Shown: in pieces, positions 46,635 to 58,400 of the stretch | How positions within the stretch are numbered: the stretch's first letter is position 1 | Layout: every line of letters begins with the position of its first letter | Source of the DNA: Leucosporidium creatinivorum | Taxonomy: Eukaryota > Basidiomycota > Microbotryomycetes > Leucosporidiales > Leucosporidiaceae | Length of the DNA stretch: 64,000 nt | NCBI GenBank assembly: GCA_001600635.1 | Contig: BCKL01000006.1 | Coordinates: 372,001 to 436,000, forward strand | Reading direction: 5' to 3' | The notes under the pieces: generated by a model | The model's input: the letters and a program-made list of their open reading frames with translations, nothing else | Database searches by the model: none | What the model was told of the DNA's origin: nothing | Program-made: the position numbers and the translations under genes

Positions 46635-47005
46635 CTGAGAGGAATGACGAGACGCGCTGGAAGCTGTAGGCGAGTACAAGTTAGCTAAGTGAGCAGCTAA
46701 AGGAGGTGACTCAGTTCTCACAAAGAGAAGACGAGAGGAACGCGGTGATGTGGCAGAAGCAGAGCAGCTGGCAGCGTTTCGCAGTTCGGTCGGCGCGTGC
46801 GAAGGAGGTGAGCTCACTACAGGCCTATACCGATTTCATGGGCGCCCTGAACGCACGGACTTGATTTATTAGATACGACACCCTCTTGCGAGCTCCAAGA
46901 CTGCCCTATAGTGACCTACAGCTAATTCTCGGACCCGACGACCCTCGCGCTTTTGCCCAGTCGGCTCTCTCTCTTCCACCACCACCTCTTCCTCTCATCT
47001 TCAAC
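46635..47005. promoter_or_regulatory. Divergent promoter interval golgin-like / adenosine kinase
   Basis: About 370 bases between divergent starts. A leader intron of the golgin-like gene may lie at its left edge. The stretch before 47006 is C/T-rich, as is common for highly expressed fungal genes. Confidence 0.4.
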
Positions 47006-48422
<1,417 letters not shown>

Positions 48423-49654
48423 GCAACTACGCTAAGAGGTTTTATTACTGAGTGTTCATCGGGTCTAGTGACTTGTTGAGCTGACTCGGCAGCTGGGCTA
48501 GGAGGAAGGGAGGGAGAAGGGAGACGCTGGACGTGCTCAACCAAACACCGAACGAAAAGGCTCTCAGTCTGTATCACAGAGCTCAACCTCATCTATGGAC
48601 TTTTAGTAATGCCACACCATACTTTGCATCGCATCGACTTGCTGCTACGAGGAGAGCTGGCGAGATGAGGGCTGAAGAGCGAACGAGAGGATCCGCCGAC
48701 TCGGCCGAGCTAGTCGGCGGTGTCGCTCGTGGTGCAGGCAAGGCATGGGATAAGGGATGGTTGCTGGGCCCCAAAATCTTGCGACTCGCGTCGGCGGAAT
48801 GGTGAGCAGCTCGCCCAGCCAGCCCTCGCCGTCTCGCCAAAGAAGGGGCGACGCCCAACGGCTCGCCTTGCGGCAGCTCTCGCCCTCCTACTCGCCCAGA
48901 TGCCACTGAACCGGAAGCAGAGAGTTGAAATTGAGTCACAAATACGTCTCTTCTGCGTTCGCGTCGACGTAGCGCGCTCCCAGCTTGGTAGCTTAAACCC
49001 AGCTTCAGCGCCGTGTGTTTCAAAGTAAGCGATCCAGTTCGCTCTATGCGTATAGCCGCAGAGCTTTGAGCTCAGTAGTGCTCTTGTATACAGCGTCCTG
49101 CAACACGCCTCTGCTCCTGTCATCAGCGTCTGCTCTCTCGTCAACGAGACCGGTTCTGCTCGGCGCTGGAGGTAGGAGCAGCTCAGAGGAAGCGAGGAAG
49201 AGCAGCAAGAGCTCCCCGATCCTCATTCAAGAATATGAGCTCTCATCTTCACTCTCCTGTGCTTTCAATCCACTGAGCAAGACTCGACGACGACCCTTCT
49301 GTTCATCGCCGAGCCACCTCTCGCCGCTCGGCGCCCTTTCGCCTGGCCCAAGCAGCAGATCCTCTAAGCAACTACGCTAAGAGGTTTTATTACTGAGTGT
49401 TCATCGGGTCTAGTGACTTGTTGAGCTGACTCGGCAGCTGGGCTAGGAGGAAGGGAGGGAGAAGGGAGACGCTGGACGTGCTCAACCAAACACCGAACGA
49501 AAAGGCTCTCAGTCTGTATCACAGAGCTCAACCTCATCTATGGACTTTTAGTAATGCCACACCATACTTTGCATCGCATCGACTTGCTGCTACAAAGAGA
49601 GCTGGAGAGATGAGGGCTGAAGAGCGAACGAGAAGACCCGCTGCCTCGGCCGAG
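48423..49654. other. Convergent interval ADO1 / SWI5 containing a duplication
   Basis: About 1.2 kb made of repeat copy A, a unique 623-bp middle (48713-49335) and copy B. The middle has no recognisable gene, RNA or transposon ends. Short open frames in the copies (such as the one beginning MLNQTPNEKALS) are conserved only because the DNA is duplicated. Confidence 0.6.
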
Positions 49655-49657
49655 CTA
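49336..49657. repeat. 322-bp direct repeat, copy B (abuts SWI5)
   Basis: Second copy, beginning with the last nine codons of ADO1 out of context and ending at the first base of the SWI5 stop codon read on the minus strand (49655-49657). Confidence 0.95.
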
Positions 49658-50185
49658 ATTGTCCTCGATGCCCAGCTTCTCCTGCACCTCGCGTACCGTG
49701 ACGTTTTGCATAGCAGCGAGCTGGGGAAAAGTAAAGGTCAGCTTAGATCAGCTAGCTATGAGCCTGCAGCTCACCTTGCCGATCATGCCTTGAGTAGCGT
49801 CTGCGAGAGTCGCCGAAGGTCAGTGGAAGGCAGGGAGCGAGTCTGCTGGGTCCTCAGATAGCTCACCTTTACGTTCGTTGTACTGGTATATCGCAAAACT
49901 CCAGTGAGTCACAGATCGAGGTCTACTAGAGACGAGAAAGGTAACTTACGAGGTGGAGCAGCTGGATGTGTCGCTTGACGCTGCTCAGCCGAGTAAATGA
50001 GCTTTCTGACAGGCTGTAAGAGATGCATGTAGTGCTCACATGGCGTTGGGATCTTCTCCACTGTGTGGGAGACTGTCAGCGAGCCGGTTTAAGCGAGAGA
50101 GAGACAGAGCTCACTCGAGCTCCTTCTCAAGTTGGGCGATCTCCTGCTTGAGAGCAGCAATCTTGGCGAGTTGGGCGGCACTCAT
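49655..50185 (-). CDS. swi5: Swi5-like recombination mediator
   Basis: Small partner of Sfr1 (Sae3 with Mei5 in budding yeast) that helps load and stabilise Rad51/Dmc1 filaments in homologous recombination. About 87 residues from six short exons: MSAAQLAKIAALKQEIAQLE with a coiled coil, then DGEDPNAILSESSFTRLSSV, KRHIQLLHL, YNERKD, ATQGMIGKLAAMQNVTVREV and EKLGIEDN. The HI.LLH.YNE.KD...GMIGK..A pattern is the Swi5 signature and the length is right. The exon joins are supported by GTGAGC/GTAAGT donors. The small protein and numerous introns make it easy to miss. Its stop codon coincides with the end of the direct repeat. Confidence 0.88.
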
Positions 50186-50787
50186 GCTTTGTAGAGAGGA
50201 GCTGAGATGTAGCTGTAGCTGAGATGCGAAAGGCGAGAGCGAAGAGCGAGGGCGAAGAGTGAGCCAGTCGAGTGAGAGGGAGAGAACCGATTCGATTCCC
50301 TCTCTCCCTCTCCCTCGTCGCTCGTTCTCTGCCTGTCAGCAGACCTCACTACAGCAAGGAAAAAGTGTCAAGATGCACCTCTCCGACCCAAACAATGGAT
50401 GTACGAAACCAGGGCCCTTTGCCTACCTCACTCGGCGAAGGCAAGATGACCTCGTCGCCCGTACGGGCTCATCGCATTGCCACCGGAGACCGAGTGACGT
50501 GGATGGTCAAGCAGTGCACATCACTTCAAGTCGAGCGGAACGGAATCTGTAGCTAGGCAGCGGGTCATGTTCGACCTCGGCGCTCTCTTTCTTCTCTCCT
50601 GGCTCCCGCTCCTCCTTCTTGCTGCCTTCGCAAGTTCGTCCCTCGCCGATCAGGTTTCTCTCGCGGTGTCCCTCGTGCGTGCCTGAACGGAGTAGCCCCT
50701 AGAGGGGATCGACCGCTCTGCACTCCTCTCTCCTTAGGCCGAATTTCCCACCCGTCTCGACTTCGCCTTCGCATCGCTCTTCTCCTC
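50186..50787. promoter_or_regulatory. Divergent interval SWI5 / Ser-Pro-rich gene
   Basis: About 600 bases. It contains a 53-codon open frame (50395-50556, beginning MDVRNQGPLPTSL) and an ATG at 50577 that opens a Leu-rich, signal-peptide-like stretch. Neither joins convincingly to the next gene, so both are only noted. Confidence 0.3.
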
Positions 50788-52503
50788 ATGCTACGACTTA
50801 CCCACGACACTGCAAATCTGCGCACCCTCTCGTGGGAGGGTGGACCAGTCGAGATCAACCTACAGGACGATGAGGGTGCTCTGCGCTCCTTCCAGGTGAG
50901 TTTCCGCTGCTGAGCCGGCGGCCATCGTCTGCAGCGCGATCCGGCAAGGGAGTCAGAACTTGGTTCGTCGCAGAGAGCTGACCTCTGGCCACTACAGAGC
51001 ATCAAAGCAGAACTGGAAGACGAGTTGAGCGATGGCATGCCCCTCGAGTTCCGTCGAGCTTCCTCCGGCTCGCGAATCCTGGCCTCGTCGTGGGCTGTCG
51101 CGGTGCAGGACGCACAAGAGGACATCGTCGTTTCGCTCAAGTCGCCGCTATCGGTCCCAGCTTCGCCAGCACCCGCCTACACACCTCGACCACAGCCGTG
51201 GTTCGCTTCTACGCCCGTGCTTCAGCCGAGCGCCGAGAGGTCAGCGGGAGGAGAAGCGGAGGAGAAGGGGATGAGCGTCGGACGCACAATCAGGAAGGCA
51301 AGGTCAAGCCTCGGTGAGCGGCGTGCTGTGTTGATGTAGAGGAGTAGGCTAAAACTGATCTCAACTCGCCTACAACAGCTCCAGCAGGACAGCCATCGGC
51401 GCCTCTCCGTCACCACCGCTCGTTCACTCAGTCACTTGCTGCTCAGGCTAGCGATGTCCCTACCAGCTTGTTCATCCCACCCTCGTCACCTCCAGCCGAG
51501 GGTATCCGTCGACCTTTCGCCGCTCCTTCTCCCCTCACTTCGTCGACGCTCGGCCCAGCGCAACCGCCTCCGCAACTTTACTCGCCACCTCTCACCCCTT
51601 CTCCTCGCTCGCGAGACCGTAGTCTCTCTCCTCATCTTCGTCACTCACCTCGCATCCACTACACCGCTTTCGACACCCCTCCCGCCACTCGGCGCGGCTC
51701 CCTGGTCGAGGCCGCCTCGGCGAGCGATGCGGCCAAGGCGACGAGACGACTCTCGCACGCCCAATCGGCTTCGGAGTCGCTCAGCGCTGTCTTCCGATCG
51801 CCTTCCTCCTATGGAGACTTCTTCGGAAACTTTCTGCCCGGAGGAAGGGACAGCGAGATCTCGGAGGAGACTGAGCATCAGGCTCTCGAGGACGACCAGA
51901 CTTCGCCGACGTTCAGCCAGACCTCGACCAGTGTGGATCACGTCAGCACTTCTACCTCCCCACCTCCCCGCCCTTCTCCTCCGAATCTCGCCGCTCGTCC
52001 TACGGCGGCAGCTCGACGGCGAGCGAGGATAGCCTGGCCACTCCCGCCGAGCTTGAGGAGTTCCACCAGTTCATCGCCGGCAGGCCTACCAGCACACCTG
52101 CTCTTTCGGCTATGTCGCTGAGCGAGGCTCTCCAGGCGCTGCAGACGAACCCCAAGCAGACTCGCGGCGAGGCGAAGCAAACGGTGGAAGGAGGAGCGCC
52201 GAGGAAGGCTCGTACTTGTGTTGATCGTAAGTTCTGCGTTGTTCGCTTCTGCTAAGCAGTCACTACAAGCTATGACACGTAACACCGACAGTGAACTCGG
52301 CCTACAACCGCAAGACGACGCCCCCTCCACTTCCTTTCCTCGCCTTCTCGGCCGACCCTCTCAACGGCCTTCGACCCGGCACCCCCATCGCTCTACGAAC
52401 TCGGCCTCTCTCAACTGGATACGCTCCTCCACCCCCTCCTCCCACTCGCAACCCATCCAAGGCTACCCTTCGCCCACTCTCAAAGCTCGGCGACTTGGCC
52501 TAG
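50788..52503 (+). CDS. Hypothetical Ser/Pro-rich protein, gene model with a frame conflict
   Basis: Unrecognised. Exon 1 begins MLRLTHDTANLRTLSWEGGP with VEINLQDDEGALRSF, followed after an intron by SIKAELEDELSDGMPLEFRR and a long disordered Ser/Pro/Arg region (SRDRSLSPHLRHSPR) with many possible phosphosites. After about 51940 the coding signal moves to another frame (SRRSSYGGSSTASEDSLATP, LEEFHQFIAGRP, LSEALQALQTNPKQTR). No intron with normal signals explains the change. The last exon (from about 52292) is Pro-rich and ends KLGDLA. The WEGGP motif resembles the extracellular part of a basidiomycete family that normally has a signal peptide and one membrane helix; I see no membrane helix here. 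A sequence error, an odd intron or real gene decay could explain the conflict. Confidence 0.55.
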
Positions 52504-53059
52504 GCGCCGAGTTCATCTCCTCTCGCTGCGTCGAGCTCAAGCACTACCTCTCGCCCTCGAGCTTCAGCTTCTCCTTCTTGTACCCCTTCTAGTCTTACTA
52601 CTCATTCTTTCCCCTCCCACCCATTCTGCTTCGCCTATTCGCTCTTCATCCCAACTTCCTATTTCCCTTGCTGATACGTTCTTCCCTTTCATGGGTTCCC
52701 CTTCCTACCTTTTATTAGACTCACGCTACCGCCGCTGAAAAGTACCATCTTTCCCTCGCAAGCTCGTGAAGGTTGAGCTCGGTCTCGGAGAGAAGGGGAC
52801 GAGCTCGAGAAAGGAGCTGTGCAGCATCGGTCGAGCTTCAAGTTGATGAGCAACACACGTGAGCAGAGAAGCCAAATCGGCGTCGAAGGCAACCTGCAGA
52901 AGGGTCACCCTTCAAGCTTTTGATGCAGATCGCCGGCGCCTATGTCATCGGCGCCCCTACCGAGATGGAAAGTTGGCCAGCGGTGGCAAGCCTCTCTCTT
53001 GCTCGTTCCACATCTTTGCGCTTCTTTTCGCCACTCTCACCTGCTAAATTACTACAGCA
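52504..53059. other. Intergenic gap before the MARVEL gene
   Basis: About 560 bases, C/T-rich at the left end (3'-UTR-like). No gene is supported. Confidence 0.4.
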
Positions 53060-53841
53060 ATGCCTTTCGACACTCACCTCGTGAGCAACTCTTCCCGCCC
53101 TGTAGCTCTGCAGCTCCTGCCCTTGCTGATCTTCTCACGCTCTTCCTCAGAAACGCGGCCACCCCATCGTCTTCGGACTGCTGGCCTTCTTCTCCTTCAT
53201 CCTTATGATCCAGGCGGCCGTACTCGTATCGTCCTACAACCGTCACGACGACTACCCCAGCAACTCGCTCAAGGACAGGTAAGTTCAGAGCTCTCGAAAC
53301 GGCTAGGCGAGCAACAGCGAAGGGACAACGCTGACCCTGCTACACGACAGGATCCGATTCCTCCTCTTCGTCTCCATCTGGACCTTGTTCTTCGCCATCG
53401 CCTACATCGTCGGTGAGTGTTTGCGCATTCTCCCCACCTGCCTCGGCCTCTTTCGCTGACCTTTTTCATACTCGTCCTACTGCTCTGCAGGCTTCGTCAC
53501 CTCGGCCACCTCGTTCCTCTTCTCCATCGCATCCCACGCTGTTTGGCTCTTTATCACCTGGATCTTCTGGTGCGTTTCCTCGAGCTCAGTGCCGTCCGAA
53601 GGAGCAAGCTGACGCTTTCTCGACTTACAGGCTCGCCGGCGCTGCTGCCATCACCAACACTCTCGGCGGAAGGCTCCACTGCGACGTCTACCCCGGCGCT
53701 CACTGCAACCAGCTCAACGCCGCCGAGGCCTTCGCTTGGATCAACTGGGTCCTCGCGACCTTCGCCTTCGGTGTCATCCTCTTTGTCGGCGCTCGCTCGG
53801 CCAGGAGCGGCAACGGCTTCGGCACCGCCCTCATCGCTTGA
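53060..53841 (+). CDS. MARVEL-domain membrane protein
   Basis: Four-helix membrane protein of the MARVEL type, likely in plasma membrane or eisosome-like domains. About 160 residues from four exons: MPFDTHL; KRGHPIVFGLLAFFSFILMI with helix 1; then IRFLLFVSIWTLFFAIAYIV with helix 2; FVTSATSFLFSIASHAVWLF with helix 3; and LAGAAAITNTLGGRLHCD followed by AAEAFAWINWVLATFAFGVI with helix 4. The Cys pair in the last loop (LHCDVYPGAHCNQL) matches related fungal proteins. Introns are short with CTGAC branch sites. It could be Nce102-like; the exact subfamily is not settled. Confidence 0.85.
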
Positions 53842-54234
53842 ACGCTTCCATCGCAGAAGGTGTCGGAGGAGGAGGAGCGGGAGGACGCGAAGGGTGCCCC
53901 TCATCAAGACAAACACGAGCTCTCTATCTACTTAATGTTGCCTGGCCATTACGGCCACTTAATCTATCTATTCGCTTTTCCGTCCCTTACTGGCAACCGA
54001 CGGGTGTAGAGCTGCAAGAATAGCGAGCGGACGACTGAGCGTCTGCGAAGGAGCGCCGAAGGCGTTCCCCTCGAGATGTAGCCATGCCGAAGGGCCGGAG
54101 AGTAGCGGCAGTTGCTCCAGTAGACCTGTAGCAAATGCCAATGCTTCGACAGCTCGCAGCGAACATGCCGACTTGCAGCCAACTCGCGGCGGGCTCCGCT
54201 CCGACCTCTCTCGCTCTTCCCCAAATCTCGAGAA
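53842..54234. other. Intergenic gap MARVEL gene / FAHD1-like gene
   Basis: About 390 bases between tandem plus-strand genes. It includes a short inverted repeat, TGGCC-ATTAC-GGCCA, at 53943-53957 that could form a small hairpin. No gene is seen. Confidence 0.4.
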
Positions 54235-55299
54235 ATGGCTGCCGACTTCGCACGCACCGGACGCAAGGTGAGATTTAACTGCTCTGAGCGTGCTCTGCAC
54301 ACACGCTAACCACTCTGCACCCAGATCCTCGCGATTGGACGGTGAGCGCGCTTCACCACCTGACCTCGCCCCTTGCCTGACTCGACGCTTCTGCTCGACA
54401 GCAACTACGCGGCTCACATCGCGGAGCTCAACAACACCACTCCAATCGAGCCCTTCTTCTTCCTCAAGCCAAACTCGTCTGTTGTCGAGGATCGTGTGGG
54501 TGTGGAAGTGCCGCGGGGCGTTGAGGTGCACCATGAGGGTGAGTTGTCGCTCTGCTGAGCACCGTACGAAGCTGACAGATCTTCTATGATCCTCTACAGT
54601 CGAGCTCGGTGTTGTTATCGGCAAAGGAGGGCGCGACATCTCGAAGGCCGACGCGATGAACCACGTCGCTGGTTACACGCTGGCCATTGACTACACTGGA
54701 AGGAACATGCAGAACCAGGTCAAGAAGAAGGGACTCCCCTGGTCGGCGGCGAAGGGCATGGACACCTGGTGGTGAGTTTCGGCCTTCGGCGCTCTTGAGC
54801 CCCCCTCGCTGACCTTCTTTGCACTCACAACAGCCCCGTCAGCCGCTTCATCGACGCCAAGGAGGTGAAAGACCCTCACGACCTTCTTCTGTGGTATAAG
54901 GTGCGCTTCAACCGTCTTCGGGCGTTTCTCGGATAGCTTTCGACCTCCGCCGAGCTCCGCCAATACGTTCGCTCTGCAGGTCAATGGCGAGATCCGGCAG
55001 AAAGGATCCACCAGCCTGATGCTGCAGGACATCCCTCGACTCATCGAGCACTGCTCGTCCATCATGAGGCTCGACGAGGGCGATCTCATCCTCACTGGTG
55101 AGCCGAGCCCCCTTCTTCCCTCAGCGAGGCGCAGAGCTGACTCCTTACGACTCTCGCAGGTACACCCGAGGGAGTCAGTCGTGTTCTTGTCGGAGACGAG
55201 GTCACTGCTGGACTCGAGCAGAATGGCAAGGAGTTGGCAACGCTCACTCATACGATGATCGCTCGCGAGGGCGGCTATGCCTTCAACACCGACCTGTAG
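54235..55299 (+). CDS. FAHD1-like fumarylacetoacetate hydrolase-domain enzyme
   Basis: Likely acylpyruvase/oxaloacetate decarboxylase, mitochondrial in animals and related to yeast Fmp41. About 250 residues from seven exons. Exon 1 (54235-54267) MAADFARTGRK; exon 2 is only 17 nt (54325-54341, ILAIG-R); then NYAAHIAELNN, FFFLKPNSSVVEDR, the metal-binding HHEVELGVVIGKGGRD, AGYTLAIDYTGRNMQ, KKKGLPWSAAKGMDTW, NGEIRQKGSTSLML and DLILTGTPEGVSRV. The E.E pair and the RNMQ...KG.PW...KG.D motif are the family's active-site frame. No obvious mitochondrial presequence; the basic N-terminus is short. Confidence 0.92.
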
Positions 55300-55492
55300 A
55301 CGTCTCACAACCCAATCAAAAGCCTTCGCTACTTGCAGTACTCCTCCTTGCGTGATGATCAAGTGCGAAAACGGTTGCAAGATGCGAAGAGAGAGCTAAG
55401 GTCTAGAGAAAAGAGGAGAGGGAAGGGCCAGGTGATATGAAAGGGCCGTATACAACATGCTTCGAGAGCACTACGAGACAAGACAGCTAGTA

Positions 55493-58400
55493 CTATGCAC
55501 TCCTCTCCCCCTCGACCTCCTCCACAAGATCCGTTACAACCCGCGCCGCCTCAAGATGCCACGCCATCCTCCCGCTCGTTCCCCACCTCGTCTGTCCCAG
55601 AGCTGCGAGCTCGACAAAGCTCTGTCGAACATCCTGCACATGCTGATCGAGCGTGATGCTCAACGACGACGTCTTGGAGTGGTGCGCCATGAGGAAGTGA
55701 AGGCCGAGGACCGAGACGAGCGGCGAGGAGGCCATGAAGGGGTCGATGGAGGTATGCGCAAGAGATGCGATGCGAGGGACGTGAATGAGAAAGGTGCTGG
55801 CGGGAGTGACGAGGTTGCACTCGGCTCCGAGGGCGAGCGGTTCGGCGGGAGTGAAGGCGAAAACGGAGGGCTGAGTGTCGAGGTGAGGGGGCTTGCGGGT
55901 GGAGGTGACCGAGGTGATGGACGAGGCGACCTCGCCCTCTTCGGATTGCGCCTGCGAGACGGAGGGAGAGGATGCGGTCGCCTGAGGTTGCTGCTGGATG
56001 ACCGAAACGGGAGGGGCGGTATCGACGCCGACGAGCGTCACGTGGAGAGGGCGTTTCGTAGCAGCGAGGGCTTCCTTGAGCTGCGTATCCCAAGCTGTGA
56101 AAGATGAGCCGAGTCAGCGCAAAGCGCGAGCAGCAGCAGCACAGGCGAACTCACCCTTAGCCTCGGCCTTCGATGGCACGCCCAGCTTGCTGATGATGAC
56201 CCTCCACTCGACATCGGCCGTCTCGATCAGCATCTTGCAGATGCTCCACACCACCCTCGCCCGCAGCACCTCAACCGGCCCCGGCGGATACCTCAGCAGC
56301 TTCGGCACCGTCTTCCAAATCTCGCCCTTTTCATCCACGCACGACACTACGATCCACTCCAGCCGTTCCTGCGAATGTGCCGGCGAGCAAGCATACGCAA
56401 TGTGCAGCAGGCGGTGCCGGTGCATGACTTCGAGGCTCGAAGGCGGCCAGTTGAGCTCAAACTCGATCTTGGCGTCGCGCGAGGGCGACATGGTGATGGC
56501 GGGGCTCTGGAAGAGGCGAAGAGGCGGGCCAAGAGATTGCGCGCGGGCGAGATTGGCGGAGGGGAAGGTCTCGGGCATGGGGAAGGCGAGGGTGGAGACG
56601 GGGACGAGGAGCTGGTCGTAGACGGAGAAGGCGAGGTGGTCGAGGCGCTTGGTGGACAAGTCTCCGGCGACGATGGTGCGCCAACGCGAGATGCTCGAGA
56701 TGGGGAGAGGGTAGGTGACCCAGGAGACGTGGCTCGCTCGACTCTTGATCTTGAGGACTTGCTGTAGGGCGAGGACGATGGGCGAGGCGGGCGAAGAAGT
56801 GTAGGCTTCCGAGGGGGCGAGAAGGTAGACGACGACGTGCTTGCGGGATCGGGTCGCTTCGACGAGATGGGAAGCTGTGAGGTAGCCGAAGGTCAGCGAT
56901 CGTCGCCGAGCAGCTTCGACTCCAATGCGACTTACCGAGACCGTTAAGCTCATCGCGAGACCTTGGAGCGGAGAGAACACCGACTGGAACGACACCGAGA
57001 CCATCCTGGACTCCAGCAAAAGTGCTAGTTGCGGGAACGGACCCCGGCGTGTGCTTGCCGAGACGAGAACCCTGCGAGGGAGCGAAGAAGGGTCAGCGAG
57101 GCTCTTTCGACGAATCACAAGCGACAACTCACCTCGTAAGTCTCTCCCACCATCTTCAACCACGCCGCGACAGCCCCGTTCAACTCTGCTCCTCCCTCCT
57201 CATAAATCGCAAACGCCGTAACGTCCTTGCCGCCCGCGAGCGGCTCGAATCCCATGGGACGCCAGTACGAGGTAGCAGCGGTACTGAGCTCCATGATGGA
57301 TTGCTGAGCGCGAAGGAGGATGGCGGGCGAACGTTGTGCGAAGAGGGAGGGGAGGGCGGTCTCCTTCAGAGAGGGAGTGATGGCGGCGATGGACTTGGAG
57401 GTGAGGGAGGAGATACGAGCGCTGACGAGTTGAATGGCGTGGGGTGAGACTGTAACGAGCCGAGTTAGAGGGTCAGCTCTCGATTCGAGGAGCGAAAAGC
57501 AAGGAGGCAGCTCACCAATCGTGGTAGTTGACGACTTGAGCAAGCTGGCGCTGGTCGACCTCGTGCGAAAGTCGGGATTGTACATCGTCTGATCGGCAAC
57601 AAGGGAGAGAGCCTGCTCGAGCTGAGTATCGGCCGCTTGCAGCGCCTTGGTGATGGCGACGGCGACTCCTGGCGCCTTCTGCTTGCCAGCGAGCAGGGTG
57701 CCGAGGTGCTGACGAAGAAGAAGGAGTGCCGCTCCAAAGGTGTAGCTGATGGGCGGGACGCCAGCGACGTAGTGATCCGAGAGCGAGATGTCGTCCCCTG
57801 GCGCGCCGAGCACGCTGACCTCATCCAGATCCATCGCCTCATCCTCCGACTCGTCCTCGCCGTACTCGCTATCCGCCTCCTGAGTGATCCACTCGCGCGA
57901 GCGGACTCGAGCGGCCTGCTCGCTCGACGACGAGGAGGTCTTTCGAGCTTGCACAGCGAGCTTGGCGAGCGAGGGGGTCCGCTTGCGCTTAAGCTCGTTG
58001 GCGGCGGTGACTCGAGGGTCGCAGACGGTGGTGAACCATGGCGCTGAGGCGAGCGGGAGAGGTCGACGATCCACGCCCGTTCCCGAGTTGGAGGTAGTCG
58101 AGGAAGACGAAGCGCCTGCTGCCTGATCGCGCTCCCAGTCGGGGCTAGGAAGGCCGAACTTGCCCTTCCTCGGATCGTACTTGTCGTCGCACAGGGCGTG
58201 CGAGTTGCCAAAATGGATGGCGTCGAACTTGCCCGAGCGGCGAGAAGAGAGAAGGAGCGAGTTGGCGGGAGTGCCGGCGATGGAGACGGTGGGAGCGGGG
58301 AAGCCTGCAGGTGTCTCGTGGTCGTCGGTGATCTCGACGAAGGGCGAGTAGGGCGTCCGAGGCGTCTTGAACGGCGAGTAGCCCTCGCCATGGAGGGGAG

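Noticed and set aside
46635-46817. N-terminal extension of the golgin-like protein
   Set aside because: A splice acceptor-like CAG lies just before the chosen ATG, and the extension is Ser/Ala-rich without family character.
48533-49861. Two similar short open frames that looked like a small duplicated gene
   Set aside because: The similarity is explained by the DNA repeat of the ADO1 3' flank; neither frame has coding character of its own.
50395-50556. 53-codon open frame between SWI5 and the Ser/Pro-rich gene
   Set aside because: No conserved pattern, no splice link to neighbours and no second line of evidence; short frames of this size are common by chance here.
53943-53957. GGCCATTACGGCC string, identical to an SfiI adaptor sequence used in cDNA libraries
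   Set aside because: The flanks on both sides are ordinary genomic sequence without further adaptor or vector bases, and the string lies in a plausible 3' UTR, so chance is likelier than contamination.
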